Of a stretch of DNA of 64,000 nucleotides, positions 18,121 to 27,386 are shown piece by piece (position 1 is the stretch's first letter; each line of letters starts with the position of its first letter). The notes beneath the pieces are model-generated. The model had not been told where the DNA came from, did no database searches, and was given only the letters and a program-made list of their open reading frames with translations. The stretch comes from [Enterobacter] lignolyticus SCF1 (lineage in GTDB: Bacteria; Pseudomonadota; Gammaproteobacteria; Enterobacterales; Enterobacteriaceae). The stretch lies in assembly GCF_000164865.1 (NCBI RefSeq), contig NC_014618.1, forward strand, positions 2,852,001-2,916,000. The letters are read 5' to 3'. The translations under genes and the position numbers were made by a program.

Positions 18121-18876
18121 TTAGCTCATAGACAGCAACTGGTTAGCTTTTTGCTCGTTCGTATCGACGCTGCTGATAACCTTCATCTGCATTTCGAAAC
18201 GGCGGGCGCTGGATATCATGTCCGCCATGGCGGCGACGGCCTTGACGTTACTGCCTTCCAGCACGCCCGACTGTAGGCGAACGCTTTGGTCGGCCTGCAG
18301 CACCGGGCCGCGGGTCGCCTGGGCGGCAGCGGTCAGACGAAACATACCGTCATCGCCGCGCGCCACTTCGGTATTCGTCGCTTTCACCATTTTCAGGCGG
18401 CCGACCGGCGCAATCGTATTGGCCGGGTCGCCGGGGTTGAGCGCCGAAACCGTACCGTCGGAGGCGATAGTGACCTCCGATCCTTCCGGTACCGCAATCG
18501 GACCCGCTTCGCCAATCACCGGATTGCCCTGAATCGTCAGCTGCCCGGTTGGCGTCACCTGAATGTTGCCGTTACGGGTGTAGCCTTCAGAACCATCGGC
18601 CGTTTGCACCGCCAGCCAGCCATCCTGCTGTAACGCCACGTCCAGCGGGCGGGCGGTGTAATCCAGCTGTCCGGGCGTCATATCGGCGCCCGGCGTTGAG
18701 CCCGCAACCAACGTGCGCGTCGGTACGGATTGCCCCACCACCGGCACGGCGCGCAGCGCGGTAAGCTGCGCGCGAAAGCCCGGCGTTGAGGTGTTGGCGA
18801 GGTTGCTGGCGGTTACCGCCTGCATATCCAGCGTCTGGCTGGCCCCGCCCATCGCGGTATATATTGCGTGATCCAT
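18121..18876 (-). CDS. flgF: Proximal rod protein FlgF
   Basis: Proximal rod subunit, 251 residues, the E. coli length. It starts MDHAIYTAMGGASQTLDMQA and has the rod-hook motif ASNLANTSTPGFRAQL and the C-terminal helix MADMISSARRFEMQMKVISS. No cleavable signal peptide, in line with type III export. It lies between flgE and flgG. Confidence 0.98.
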   Translation of the reverse strand: MDHAIYTAMGGASQTLDMQAVTASNLANTSTPGFRAQLTALRAVPVVGQSVPTRTLVAGSTPGADMTPGQLDYTARPLDVALQQDGWLAVQTADGSEGYTRNGNIQVTPTGQLTIQGNPVIGEAGPIAVPEGSEVTIASDGTVSALNPGDPANTIAPVGRLKMVKATNTEVARGDDGMFRLTAAAQATRGPVLQADQSVRLQSGVLEGSNVKAVAAMADMISSARRFEMQMKVISSVDTNEQKANQLLSMS

Positions 18877-18896
18877 TAATCCGTCCCGTCAGGCGA

Positions 18897-20105
18897 TTAG
18901 CGCAGGTTAACCAGCGTGTTGAGGATCTGATCCTGGGTTTTGATGGTCTGGGCGTTAGACTGATAGTTACGCTGGGCGACGATCATGTTCACCAGTTCTT
19001 TACTCAGATCGACGTTCGAGGCTTCCAGTGCGCCGTTGGTCAGCTTGCCGAAGTTGCCGGTACCTGCGGTACCCAGCAGCGCCACGCCGGAGGATTTGGT
19101 CGCCGACCAGACGTTGTCGCCTTCAGACTGCAGGCCTTCGTTGTTGGCGAAGTTCGCCAGCACTATCTGCCCCAGCACCTGGGTCTGTTCGTTGGAGTAG
19201 TTACCGACTACGGTGCCGTCGTCGTTAATCTGATAGCTCACCAGGTCGCCCGGCTTATAGCCGTTCTGGTTGGTCGCCACGATATTGTTCGATCCGGTGT
19301 TTTGCTGCATCGAGTTGGCAAAGCTCAGGGCAAAGGTCGCCGGCGTAGCGCCGTTCACCGTACCGGTAGTGATATTCACCGTACCGCCAGACAGCAGGTT
19401 GCCGTTGGTATCGAACGTCAGCGTCGTGGACGGCGTGGTTGGCGAAACGGCGTTGGTGCTGCTGTCCTGGGTATACACATCCCAGGTATTGTCCGCGCTC
19501 TTCACGAAGTAGACGTTCATGTCATGGGCGTTACCCTGGCTGTCATAGACCGTCACGCTGCCTTTTTTGTTGTAACTGTCGGCTTTGGTCGCATCAAACG
19601 GCGTTACGGTCGGCGTTTTATCCGTTGAGTTGAGGTTGATCTGCATTGCCGCGGTGGTGGTGGTTTTCGCCGCCATCAGGGTGTTGGGCACGTTCAGCGC
19701 AACCGGGTTTGCCCCCTGCTGAATGGTCGGCGGCGTACCGGTCGCCGGATAGCCGGTCAGCTGCAGGCCCTGCATGTTCACCAGGTTACGGTTTTCATCC
19801 AGTTTGAACTGACCGTTGCGGCTGTAATACACCGACCCATTGCTGTCCACCAGGCGGAAGAAGCCGTTCTGGCTGATCGCCACGTCCAGCGCGCGGCCGG
19901 TGTTGGTAGTGGTACCGTCGGTGAAGTCCTGGGTGATCCCCGCCACTTTAACGCCAAGACCCACTTTGGAACCGGCAAACATATCGGCAAAGGACGCAGT
20001 GCCTGATTTAAAGCCGTAGGTCGCGGAGTTGGCAATGTTGTTGCCAATCACATCGAGGTTGGTGGCCGCAGCATTCAGGCCGCTGACCGCTTGAGAAAAC
20101 GCCAT
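18897..20105 (-). CDS. flgE: Flagellar hook protein FlgE
   Basis: Forms the curved hook, the universal joint between rod and filament. It has 402 residues (same as E. coli). MAFSQAVSGLNAAATNLDVI and NNIANSATYGFKSGTASFADMFAG form the N-terminal D0/Dc part; the middle is the Thr/Asn-rich surface domain; the C-terminal LVNMIVAQRNYQSNAQTIKT closes D0. It lies 27 nt after flgD, whose product caps the growing hook. Confidence 0.98.
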   Translation of the reverse strand: MAFSQAVSGLNAAATNLDVIGNNIANSATYGFKSGTASFADMFAGSKVGLGVKVAGITQDFTDGTTTNTGRALDVAISQNGFFRLVDSNGSVYYSRNGQFKLDENRNLVNMQGLQLTGYPATGTPPTIQQGANPVALNVPNTLMAAKTTTTAAMQINLNSTDKTPTVTPFDATKADSYNKKGSVTVYDSQGNAHDMNVYFVKSADNTWDVYTQDSSTNAVSPTTPSTTLTFDTNGNLLSGGTVNITTGTVNGATPATFALSFANSMQQNTGSNNIVATNQNGYKPGDLVSYQINDDGTVVGNYSNEQTQVLGQIVLANFANNEGLQSEGDNVWSATKSSGVALLGTAGTGNFGKLTNGALEASNVDLSKELVNMIVAQRNYQSNAQTIKTQDQILNTLVNLR

Positions 20106-20132
20106 GTCTTAACTCCTGCTAAGGTTAAAGGC

Positions 20133-20825
20133 TTAAATAATCTGACGAACTTCGTCGAGCGTAGTGGTTCCGTAGGCGCCGAGATCCAGCAGATTGCCGT
20201 TGCTGCCTTTGGTCACGCCCTGTACCAGCGCAAACTTCAGCGGCTGTGCGACCAGCTGCGTCGTCCCGTTGCTGGCGGCAATCGAAACGTTATAAGCGCC
20301 GTCCGGCGCCACGGTGCCATCGGTCAGCGTGCCGTCCCAGGTGAAGGTGTGGACGCCCGCGCTCAGGTTGCCCAGATCCAGCGTGCGCACGACCTTGCCG
20401 CTGCTGTCGGTTATCGTGGCCGTCGCTTTATCCGCCGCCTGCTGCAGCTCCACGCCAAACGGCGTCGTACTGCCCTGACCATCGGTATTTTTCCCCGCCA
20501 GCACGGTGGTGCCCGGAATCATGACACCATGACCAATCAGCGCCGTCGCCTGCAGCGACTGGCCGTTATCGATCTGTCCAGAGATGGAGCCCAGCGTAGT
20601 GTTGAGTTTTTCGATGCCGCTAACGGTGCTGATCTGCGCAAGCTGCGAGGTCAGTTCGTTGTTCTGCATCGGGTTGGTCGGGTCCTGGTTTTTCAGCTGC
20701 GCCACCAGCAGCGTCAGAAAGCTGCTTTGCAGGTCGGCTGCGCTGCTGCCGGTTAGCGAGGTGCTACTACTGGTGCTCTGGACGCCGGTATTTGTCGGAT
20801 CGTTTACATTAACGGCTATAGACAT
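20133..20825 (-). CDS. flgD: Hook-cap (hook assembly scaffold) protein FlgD
   Basis: Temporary cap that guides FlgE subunits into the hook. It has 230 residues (E. coli 231). The N-terminal LQSSFLTLLVAQLKNQDPTN is the family signature (about residues 34-52); a FlgD Ig-like/Tudor domain fills the C-terminal half (TDSSGKVVRTLDLGNLSAGVH). Its low-complexity SSTSLTGSS stretch near the N-terminus is usual. It lies 11 nt after flgC. Confidence 0.97.
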   Translation of the reverse strand: MSIAVNVNDPTNTGVQSTSSSTSLTGSSAADLQSSFLTLLVAQLKNQDPTNPMQNNELTSQLAQISTVSGIEKLNTTLGSISGQIDNGQSLQATALIGHGVMIPGTTVLAGKNTDGQGSTTPFGVELQQAADKATATITDSSGKVVRTLDLGNLSAGVHTFTWDGTLTDGTVAPDGAYNVSIAASNGTTQLVAQPLKFALVQGVTKGSNGNLLDLGAYGTTTLDEVRQII

Positions 20826-20836
20826 CGCTTCCTCCG

Positions 20837-21241
20837 TTACTGACCGAGCGTCAGCGTTTTGAGCATCATGCTCTTGACGGTGTTGAGAACCTCAACGTTC
20901 GCCTGATAGCTGCGGGAAGCGGACATGGTGTTAACCATTTCACCCACCACATCAACGTTAGGCATCCGTACATACCCTTTGGCGTCCGCCAGCGGGTTGC
21001 CAGGCTGAAAGACCAGCTTGTCCGGCGCCTGGCTTTCCACCACATTGGCCACTTTTACGCCGCCGGTGGCGGCGCCGATCGGCGCGTCCACCTGAAACAC
21101 CACCTGTTTGGCACGGTATGGCTGTCCGTCAGGACCCGTGACGCTATCGGCGTTTGCAAGGTTACTGGCCGCCACGTTCAGTCGCTTGGACTGTGCGGTC
21201 AGCGCCGACCCGGCAACATCAAAAATGCTCAGCAAAGCCAT
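20837..21241 (-). CDS. flgC: Proximal rod protein FlgC
   Basis: Proximal rod subunit, 134 residues as in E. coli. Starts MALLSIFDVAGSALTAQSKR with the rod motif ASNLANADSVTG, and ends with MVNTMSASRSYQANVEVLNT, the paired C-terminal helix. It follows flgB by 3 nt, so translation is probably coupled. Confidence 0.98.
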   Translation of the reverse strand: MALLSIFDVAGSALTAQSKRLNVAASNLANADSVTGPDGQPYRAKQVVFQVDAPIGAATGGVKVANVVESQAPDKLVFQPGNPLADAKGYVRMPNVDVVGEMVNTMSASRSYQANVEVLNTVKSMMLKTLTLGQ

Positions 21242-21244
21242 TTA

Positions 21245-21661
21245 TTAGTTCCCTTGTTGCAGGACACTCATCATGCCCTTAATTTGTCCCCCCAGAACCG
21301 TTAGCCCGGTCTGGTACTGGAGGCTGTTATCCGCAAACTGAGTACGTTCCCGGTCCATATCGACGGTGTTGCCATCCATCGAAGGCTGGTCAGGAACGCG
21401 GTACATCAGGTCAACGGAAGGGGCGGACATCGTCTGGGCCGGGATGTGGCGTTCTGACGTGAGCGCCAGGGAAACGCCGCTGGTTTCCGCACGCCCGCGG
21501 TCCATGACTTTTTTCAGTTCACTGGCAAAATCGATATCGCGCGCCTGATACCCTGGGGTATCCGAGTTCGCGATGTTAGCGGCCAGAATTTCCTGACGCT
21601 GGGCGCGCAGGTTCAACGCTTCCTGTTGAAAACGCAGTGCGGCGTCGAGTTTATCGAGCAT
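21245..21661 (-). CDS. flgB: Proximal rod protein FlgB
   Basis: Rod subunit nearest the MS ring and first gene of the large hook/basal-body operon. It has 138 residues (E. coli 138). The motif ANIANSDTPGYQARDIDFAS is at about 29-48, and the C-terminal region DRERTQFADNSLQYQTGL matches the family. It is divergent from flgA across 156 bp that must hold the FlhDC-controlled class 2 promoters. Confidence 0.98.
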   Translation of the reverse strand: MLDKLDAALRFQQEALNLRAQRQEILAANIANSDTPGYQARDIDFASELKKVMDRGRAETSGVSLALTSERHIPAQTMSAPSVDLMYRVPDQPSMDGNTVDMDRERTQFADNSLQYQTGLTVLGGQIKGMMSVLQQGN

Positions 21662-21817
21662 GTCTCCTCCGCGATTGGCAAAGTGTCAGCCGACAGCTTA
21701 ATTCGCATTACGCGCGCGCCATCGCCGGAATAAACACAAAATGCGTCGCTATTTATTGCGTTGATGTCCCGCGCGTGAGGGTAAAATTCGGCTATTCCTG
21801 ACAAACCGGAGCTGGCA
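21662..21817. promoter_or_regulatory. Divergent flgB / flgA control region (class 2)
   Basis: 156 bp between two flagellar operons that in E. coli are both activated here by FlhD4C2. No exact operator is assigned, because the FlhDC box is degenerate. Confidence 0.5.
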
Positions 21818-22477
21818 ATGCGACACCTCAAACACGCTCTTGCGGCACTGTTCCTGCTCTCAAGCCCTGCGGTGATGGCGCAGGATTTAGGCCAACAGCT
21901 GACCGACCTTTTCAGCCAGCGGCTGAACGGGTTTAGCAATGACGTGGTGGTTAAAATCCGCACCGCGGAAAACCTGTGGCCCCAGTGCGAACAGCCGGCC
22001 CTGAGCGTGGCGGGTTTTGGTCGTTTATGGGGAAACGTCAATGTGCTGGCCCAGTGCGGTACGGACAAACGCTATCTTCAGGTGGTGGTTGAAGCCACCG
22101 GGGACTACGTTGTCGCAGCCCAGGCCATCGCCCGCGGCGCGACGCTGCAGGCCGAAAGCGTAACCTTAAAACGCGGACGTTTAGACCAGCTGCCGCCAAA
22201 AACGATGCTCGATCCGGCCCAGGCCCAGGGCGCCGTCAGCCTGCGCGATCTGGCGCCAGGTCAGCCCGTACAGCTGTCGATGCTGCGTCAGTCATGGCGT
22301 GTTAAAGCCGGTCAGCGGGTGCAGGTGATTGCCAGCGGCGATGGCTTTAGCGTGAACAGCCAGGGCCAGGCGCTGAACAATGCCGCCGTGGCGCAAAACG
22401 CCCGCGTGCGCATGCCGTCAGGCCAGATTGTGAGCGGAATGGTCAATGCTGATGGGAATATTCTGATTAACCTATAA
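21818..22477 (+). CDS. flgA: P-ring assembly chaperone FlgA
   Basis: Periplasmic chaperone for FlgI polymerisation into the P ring. It has 219 residues (E. coli 219) with a signal peptide ending ...SSPAVMA|QDLG. The C-terminal SAF domain is recognisable: RGATLQAESVTLKRGRLDQL, then RDLAPGQPVQLSMLRQ, VKAGQRVQVIASGDGF and MPSGQIVSGMV. It is divergent from flgB and is followed by flgMN, which have an extra promoter. Confidence 0.97.
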   Translation: MRHLKHALAALFLLSSPAVMAQDLGQQLTDLFSQRLNGFSNDVVVKIRTAENLWPQCEQPALSVAGFGRLWGNVNVLAQCGTDKRYLQVVVEATGDYVVAAQAIARGATLQAESVTLKRGRLDQLPPKTMLDPAQAQGAVSLRDLAPGQPVQLSMLRQSWRVKAGQRVQVIASGDGFSVNSQGQALNNAAVAQNARVRMPSGQIVSGMVNADGNILINL

Positions 22478-22483
22478 TCTTTT

Positions 22484-22510
22484 TAAAGAATCTGCGGCGC
22501 CTGCCGATAA
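22484..22510 (+). promoter_or_regulatory. Sigma-28 (FliA) class 3 promoter of flgMN
   Basis: TAAA, exactly 15 nt, then GCCGATAA: a full match to the flagellar sigma-28 consensus, 61 nt before the flgM start. It gives FliA-dependent synthesis of its own anti-sigma factor. Confidence 0.92.
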
Positions 22511-22570
22511 ATAATCAACATATGATGATGGCTGGCAGCAACGCCATGAAACCTCGATGAGGACTGGATA

Positions 22571-22864
22571 ATGAGCATTGATCGTACATCGCCCCTGAAG
22601 CCCGTGAACGCCGTTCAACCGCGCGAACCTAACGAAGCGCAGGCCCAGAAAGCGCGTCTGGATAAATCCGCATCTGCAAAAAGCACCAGCGTTACGCTGA
22701 GCGAAGCGCAGTCAGCGCTGATGCAGCCGCGCACCAGCGACATCAATGTAGACCGCGTAGAAGCGCTCAAAACGGCCATTCGCAACGGTGAGCTGAAGAT
22801 GGATACCGGTAAAATCGCCGACGCGCTGATTGCGGAAACACAGAGCTATTTGCAGAGTAAATAA
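22571..22864 (+). CDS. flgM: Anti-sigma-28 factor FlgM
   Basis: Binds and inhibits FliA until the hook is finished, then is exported through it, so late genes come on only after hook completion. It has 97 residues, the E. coli length. Starts MSIDRTSPLKPVNAVQPR, Ser/Ala/Lys-rich and disordered in the first half; the C-terminal VEALKTAIRNGELKMDTGKI region is the FliA-binding segment. It has the sigma-28 promoter just upstream and lies 5 nt before flgN. Confidence 0.97.
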   Translation: MSIDRTSPLKPVNAVQPREPNEAQAQKARLDKSASAKSTSVTLSEAQSALMQPRTSDINVDRVEALKTAIRNGELKMDTGKIADALIAETQSYLQSK

Positions 22865-22869
22865 CAGAA

Positions 22870-23292
22870 ATGAGTCGTCTGTCAGAAATACTTGATCAAA
22901 TGACAGTCATCCTCAACTCGCTGAAAGAGGTGATGGATGCCGAGCAACACCAGCTTTCCGCAGGCAGCGTGAACGGAAGCGCGCTGCAGCGTATTACTGA
23001 AGAAAAAAGCTCGTTGCTGGCGACACTGGATTATCTTGAAAAACAGCGCCGTATTGAGCAAGAAGCGCAGCGCTGCGCCAATGACGACGTCAGCGAACGC
23101 TGGCAAAATATTACGGAAAAAACGCAGCATCTGCGCGATCTGAATAAGCACAACGGCTGGCTGCTGGAAGGCCAAATTGCGCGTAACCAGCAGGTGCTGG
23201 ACGTGCTTAAACCGCATCAGGAACCGGGGCTGTACGGCAGCAACGGTCAGACGTCCAGCGCCGCGCGCGGCGGGAAAAAGTTTTCCGTATAA
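22870..23292 (+). CDS. flgN: Export chaperone FlgN for FlgK and FlgL
   Basis: Cytoplasmic chaperone that holds hook-associated proteins FlgK and FlgL for type III export; also affects flgM translation in Salmonella. It has 140 residues (E. coli 138), all-helical by composition, start MSRLSEILDQMTVILNSLKE. The C-terminal part is probably flexible (GSNGQTSSAARGGKKFSV). It is convergent with murJ. Confidence 0.96.
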   Translation: MSRLSEILDQMTVILNSLKEVMDAEQHQLSAGSVNGSALQRITEEKSSLLATLDYLEKQRRIEQEAQRCANDDVSERWQNITEKTQHLRDLNKHNGWLLEGQIARNQQVLDVLKPHQEPGLYGSNGQTSSAARGGKKFSV

Positions 23293-23334
23293 CGGTCAGG
23301 CGGGGCGTTTACCGCCCCCACCCCACAGCTCCCA

Positions 23335-24870
23335 TCACGCGGTACGCCGCGCAAACTCCTTAACCTTAAAGCCCAGCGCCAGCAGTGTCGCAAAATACGC
23401 GACAATCCCCACTACCACCACCGCCATCAGGCGCATAATGCGATACGGCATGGTGCCGTGCGACCACTCCGGCATGATGTGCATCATCCCCAGCAGCGCC
23501 GCGGACATCACCAGAACGGCGACAATCAGGCGTATCAGGAAGGTTCTCCAGCCCGGCTGCGGCGTAAAGATGTCCTTCTTGCGCAGCTGCCAGTAAAGCA
23601 GGCTGGCGTTGAGGCAGGCCGCAAGACCGATAGACAGCGACAAACCAGCATGCTTCAGCGGGCCGATAAACGCCAGGTTCATCAGCTGGGTCATGATCAG
23701 CGTGACGATGGCGATTTTCACCGGCGTTTTAATGTCCTGGCGGGAGTAAAAGCCCGGCGCCAGCACTTTGACGACGATAAGCCCCATCAGCCCGACGGAA
23801 TAGGCCACCAGCGCGCGCTGGGTCATCGCCGCATCAAACGCGGTAAATTTGCCGTACTGGAACAGCGCAACGGTCAGCGGTTTCGCCAGAATGCCGATCG
23901 CCACCGCGCTCGGCAGCGCCAGCAGGAAGCACAGGCGCAGACCCCAGTCCATTAGCCGGGAGTATTCGTCGTGGTTACCGCTGGCAAAACTCTTCGAGAG
24001 CGACGGCAGCAGAATCGTCCCGAGCGCTACGCCCAGCACGCCGGACGGAAACTCCATCAGGCGGTCAGCGTAATACATCCACGACACCGAACCAGAGACC
24101 AGAAACGAGGCAAAGATAGTGTTAATGATCAGGGAAATCTGACTGACGGAGACGCCAAGGATGGCTGGCCCCATCTGCTTGACCACCCGCATCGAGCCCG
24201 CATCTTTGAAGTTCACGCGCGGTAAAACCAGCATGCCGATTTTTTTCAGGTGCGGCAGCTGGTAGAGGAACTGCAGCACACCGCCGACGGTCACCGCCCA
24301 GGCCAGCGCCAGCACCGGCGGATGAAAATAGGGCGCGGCGAACAGCGCAAACCCTATCATGCTGATGTTCAGAAACGTCGGCGCAAATGCCGGTACCGAA
24401 AAGCGGTTCCAGGTATTGAGAATGGCCCCCACCAGAGAGGCCAGGGAGATCAGCAGGATATACGGAAACGTAATGCGCAGCAGCTGCGACGTCAGGGCGA
24501 ACTTATCGGCGGTATCGGCAAACCCCGGCGCCGTAATGGTTATCACCCATGGCGCGGCGATCATGCCGAGCACGGTAACGACCGCCAGCGCCAGCGTCAG
24601 CAGACCGGAGACGTAGGAAATAAATACACGGGTGGCGTCATCGCCCTGCTTGCTTTTATATTCAGCAAGGATCGGTACAAACGCCTGCGAAAAGGCGCCT
24701 TCGGCAAAAATACGGCGCAGCAGGTTCGGCAGCTTGAAGGCGACAAAAAAAGCATCCGTCGCCATGCCCGCGCCAAAAACGCGCGCCACAATCGCGTCGC
24801 GCGCAAATCCCAGTACGCGGGAAAACATCGTCATCGAGCTGACGGCCGCCAGCGATTTTAATAGGTTCAT
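23335..24870 (-). CDS. murJ: Lipid II flippase MurJ
   Basis: Moves lipid II, the peptidoglycan precursor, across the inner membrane; essential. The start MNLLKSLAAVSSMTMFSRVL gives 511 residues as in E. coli; the open frame reaches 6 codons further up. There are about 14 membrane helices of the MOP superfamily. Conserved features are GFARDAIVARVFGAG, FRLPNLLRR-type KLPNLLRRIFAEGAFSQAFV and WMYYADRLMEFPSGVLG. It lies at the end of the rimJ-yceH-mviM-murJ run. Confidence 0.98.
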   Translation of the reverse strand: MNLLKSLAAVSSMTMFSRVLGFARDAIVARVFGAGMATDAFFVAFKLPNLLRRIFAEGAFSQAFVPILAEYKSKQGDDATRVFISYVSGLLTLALAVVTVLGMIAAPWVITITAPGFADTADKFALTSQLLRITFPYILLISLASLVGAILNTWNRFSVPAFAPTFLNISMIGFALFAAPYFHPPVLALAWAVTVGGVLQFLYQLPHLKKIGMLVLPRVNFKDAGSMRVVKQMGPAILGVSVSQISLIINTIFASFLVSGSVSWMYYADRLMEFPSGVLGVALGTILLPSLSKSFASGNHDEYSRLMDWGLRLCFLLALPSAVAIGILAKPLTVALFQYGKFTAFDAAMTQRALVAYSVGLMGLIVVKVLAPGFYSRQDIKTPVKIAIVTLIMTQLMNLAFIGPLKHAGLSLSIGLAACLNASLLYWQLRKKDIFTPQPGWRTFLIRLIVAVLVMSAALLGMMHIMPEWSHGTMPYRIMRLMAVVVVGIVAYFATLLALGFKVKEFARRTA

Positions 24871-24981
24871 TGCAGTGTAATTCCACAACCCTGGAACAAA
24901 ACGCCTGCAGAGCAGGCGCGGAAAAGTGGCGATAGTCTACCTGGATTGCCGGCAATTACTACTGTCAGATGTTACAGGCTC

Positions 24982-25908
24982 TTACTCGCTCATCGCCTCT
25001 TGCCAGAGCCGCTCCACAATCCGCTGCGCCATGATGGCCTGTTCGCCGCTGGTTTGTGGAACTGTCTGATTTTGCACGCATTCAATGAAGTGCCGCGCGC
25101 AGCCGGCAAAACCACGCTGCTCAAGCGTGCTTTGCCATCCGGGCGCCGGGCGGTTGACGACGCCAGCGCCGCGTTCTTCCCGCCAGTCGCGCATATCAGT
25201 GATATCGATAAGCCCGCCGTCGGTGACCGCCTGAACCCATTCCCGCTGGCTTCCGGCGCGACGGTGCATACTGGTCGTCACCTGCAGCTGCGGCAGGCTG
25301 AAGTGATGCTCGGCGTACAGCATTTCGCCAAGATCCGTGGTTTGCAGCGTACCGCCGCTGAGTTTCCCCTGCTCCCCCGCCAGCCACAGCGCGGTATCGA
25401 CCACGTGCAGATAGTCGTCGAGCAGCGTAAAGTGCAGATCCTGCGGCCCAACGCTGTTGGTGCGGTGTTTATCCATCCGCAGCGACGCGCACGCCGCAAG
25501 GTTCGCTTTAAGCTCGCGGTATAGCGGCGCAAAACGGCGGTTAAACCCGACCATCAGGGTCAGCTTTTTCTTTTCCGCCAGCTCGAGAAGGCGGACGGCG
25601 TCGCTGAGCTTTTCCGCCAGCGGTTTGTCCACGCAGACGTGAACCCCCGCGTTCAGCAGCTCGCTCACCACCGAAAAATGGGAGGCCGTCGCGCTGTGCA
25701 CGAAAACCGCGTCGCACTGTCCCGCCAGGTGCGTTAGCGAGCTGGCCAGCGGTATGCGCCAGGTCTCGCACACCCGCTGCGCCTTTTCCGTTCCCGGGGA
25801 CCATGCCGCCTGCAGCGTCCAGTCGCTCGCGGCACCCAGCACCGGCAGCCAGGCCTTCTGCGCAATCCCGCCAAGCCCGACCACGCCAACCTTCAGTTTC
25901 GCGGCCAT
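24982..25908 (-). CDS. mviM: Gfo/Idh/MocA-family oxidoreductase MviM
   Basis: Putative NAD(P)-dependent sugar-type dehydrogenase; substrate unknown. It has 308 residues (E. coli 307). The Rossmann motif GVVGLGGIAQKAWLPVL is at residues 8-24; the family CVDKPLAEKLSDAVRLLELA contains the Lys of the EKP-type motif; GFNRRFAPLY follows. The stop is 2 nt from the yceH stop-start junction region, so it is cotranscribed with yceH and probably murJ. Confidence 0.93.
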   Translation of the reverse strand: MAAKLKVGVVGLGGIAQKAWLPVLGAASDWTLQAAWSPGTEKAQRVCETWRIPLASSLTHLAGQCDAVFVHSATASHFSVVSELLNAGVHVCVDKPLAEKLSDAVRLLELAEKKKLTLMVGFNRRFAPLYRELKANLAACASLRMDKHRTNSVGPQDLHFTLLDDYLHVVDTALWLAGEQGKLSGGTLQTTDLGEMLYAEHHFSLPQLQVTTSMHRRAGSQREWVQAVTDGGLIDITDMRDWREERGAGVVNRPAPGWQSTLEQRGFAGCARHFIECVQNQTVPQTSGEQAIMAQRIVERLWQEAMSE

Positions 25909-25910
25909 GG

Positions 25911-26561
25911 TCAGTCTCCCAGATGCGCGAGTAAAGCGTCCAGACGCAGCTTAAGCTCGGCAACCTCGTCTTCGAGCGCCTCGACGCGGGCGGTCAGAGC
26001 GTCTGGCGCAGCGGTCTGCGCTTCAGCCGAGGCCGCAATAGCGTCCATATCATCGCCGCTGAACAGGTGCATATAGCGGCTCTCGCGCTTGCCGGGCTCG
26101 CGCGCCAGACGGACAACAAACGGCCCGTCTTCACGGCCGGCAAGGCGCTCCAGGGTATTTTCCACCTCGGCCATATCGGCAAATTCATGCATGCGCTGGG
26201 CGCGGCTGCGAAGCTCGCCCGGCGTCTGCGCGCCGCGCAGCAGCAGCGTCGTCACCAGCGCGACCTCCGCCGACGAGAATTTCAGGTTGCCGAACTCGGA
26301 GTTGCAAAAACGCTGTTCGTATTTGGTCACCCGATTGCCAAAGCCGCTTACGGTGCGCAGATAGTGACGCTTAACCAGCTCGTCCAGCACATCCTGAACC
26401 TCGCTTTCGCTTAATGACATCACCGGTTCACGATTGGTTTTTTGGTTGCAGGCGGTGACGCAGGCGTTCACGGAGAGCGGATACTGTTCCGGGGTCGTCA
26501 CCTGCTTTTCCAGCAGGCAACCGATGATGCGCGCTTCATGCGCGGTGAGCTGATATTTCAT
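25911..26561 (-). CDS. yceH: DUF480 winged-helix protein YceH
   Basis: 216 residues (E. coli 215), function unknown. It begins MKYQLTAHEARIIGCLLEKQ and continues with two winged-helix-like units (VTTPEQYPLSVNACVTACNQ and LVTTLLLRGAQTPGELRSRA), then a C-terminal coiled coil (LTARVEALEDEVAELKLRLD). This suggests a regulatory or scaffold role. It is tightly packed between rimJ (9 nt) and mviM (2 nt). Confidence 0.93.
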   Translation of the reverse strand: MKYQLTAHEARIIGCLLEKQVTTPEQYPLSVNACVTACNQKTNREPVMSLSESEVQDVLDELVKRHYLRTVSGFGNRVTKYEQRFCNSEFGNLKFSSAEVALVTTLLLRGAQTPGELRSRAQRMHEFADMAEVENTLERLAGREDGPFVVRLAREPGKRESRYMHLFSGDDMDAIAASAEAQTAAPDALTARVEALEDEVAELKLRLDALLAHLGD

Positions 26562-26570
26562 GGAGTCTCC

Positions 26571-27155
26571 TTAGCGGCCTGCCGTCCACTCGCGGGTGGT
26601 CAGCGCCGTCAATACATGATCCCGCCATTGTCCATCAATAAGCAGGTAATCTTTGGCATAACCTTCTTTTTCAAACCCCAGTCGGGCGAGCAGGTCGCCG
26701 CTGCGTTTATTGTGTGGCATGTAGTTTGCCATAATTCGGTGAATATGCTGTGAACGCTGCATATAGCGGATGGCCGACGTCAGCGCTTCGAACATCAGCC
26801 CCTGCCCCTGCCATTTTTCCCCCAGCGAGTAGCCCAGGTAGCAGGCATGAAAAGAGCCTCTGACGACATTTGAGAAATTGGCGACGCCGATGATTTCTTT
26901 TTCATCCGGGTCGAGCAGCGCGAAGTAGAACGCCGAACCCTGCTTATGGAATTCATTGATCATCGAAAGCCTTGCCTGCCAGCCAGACGGATAGCAGTGG
27001 CTGTCGTCGCGCACCGGCTCCCACGGCTTTAAAAATGCTTTATTTTCGGCGTAGTAATCCGCAAGGCGCCACGCGTCCCGGTCATGGACCAGGCGCACCA
27101 CCAGACGGTCTGTCGTCAAGCGTACTTTCGGCACGTTACTGCGATAGCCAAACAT
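26571..27155 (-). CDS. rimJ: Ribosomal-protein S5 alanine N-acetyltransferase
   Basis: GNAT-family enzyme that acetylates the N-terminal Ala of S5. The start MFGYRSNVPKVRLTTDRL gives 194 residues as in E. coli; an ATG 3 codons upstream is in frame. The acetyl-CoA loop region reads GYSLGEKWQGQGLMFEALTS, and YMPHNKRSGDLLARLGFEKE is the C-terminal GNAT signature. It is first in the rimJ-yceH-mviM-murJ group and divergent from mdtH. Confidence 0.97.
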   Translation of the reverse strand: MFGYRSNVPKVRLTTDRLVVRLVHDRDAWRLADYYAENKAFLKPWEPVRDDSHCYPSGWQARLSMINEFHKQGSAFYFALLDPDEKEIIGVANFSNVVRGSFHACYLGYSLGEKWQGQGLMFEALTSAIRYMQRSQHIHRIMANYMPHNKRSGDLLARLGFEKEGYAKDYLLIDGQWRDHVLTALTTREWTAGR

Positions 27156-27386
27156 CTTCCCCACTCCTATAGCCTACGATGACCGCGGTTATCTCTACTA
27201 TACCTGTCCGTTACCGCTCTGTGAAAACAGCAACATACGTTTTTTCTGCGCCAGTTCTGTTTTTCGATAAATACACTCTATCAAAGTTGTATTTTGATAA
27301 AAAAATATTGTCGCACGCCGGTCAGGAAAATCACTATTCAGGCAGTAGAATGTGACTTCACACCGCTTTATTTCCCGGGAGGGGAA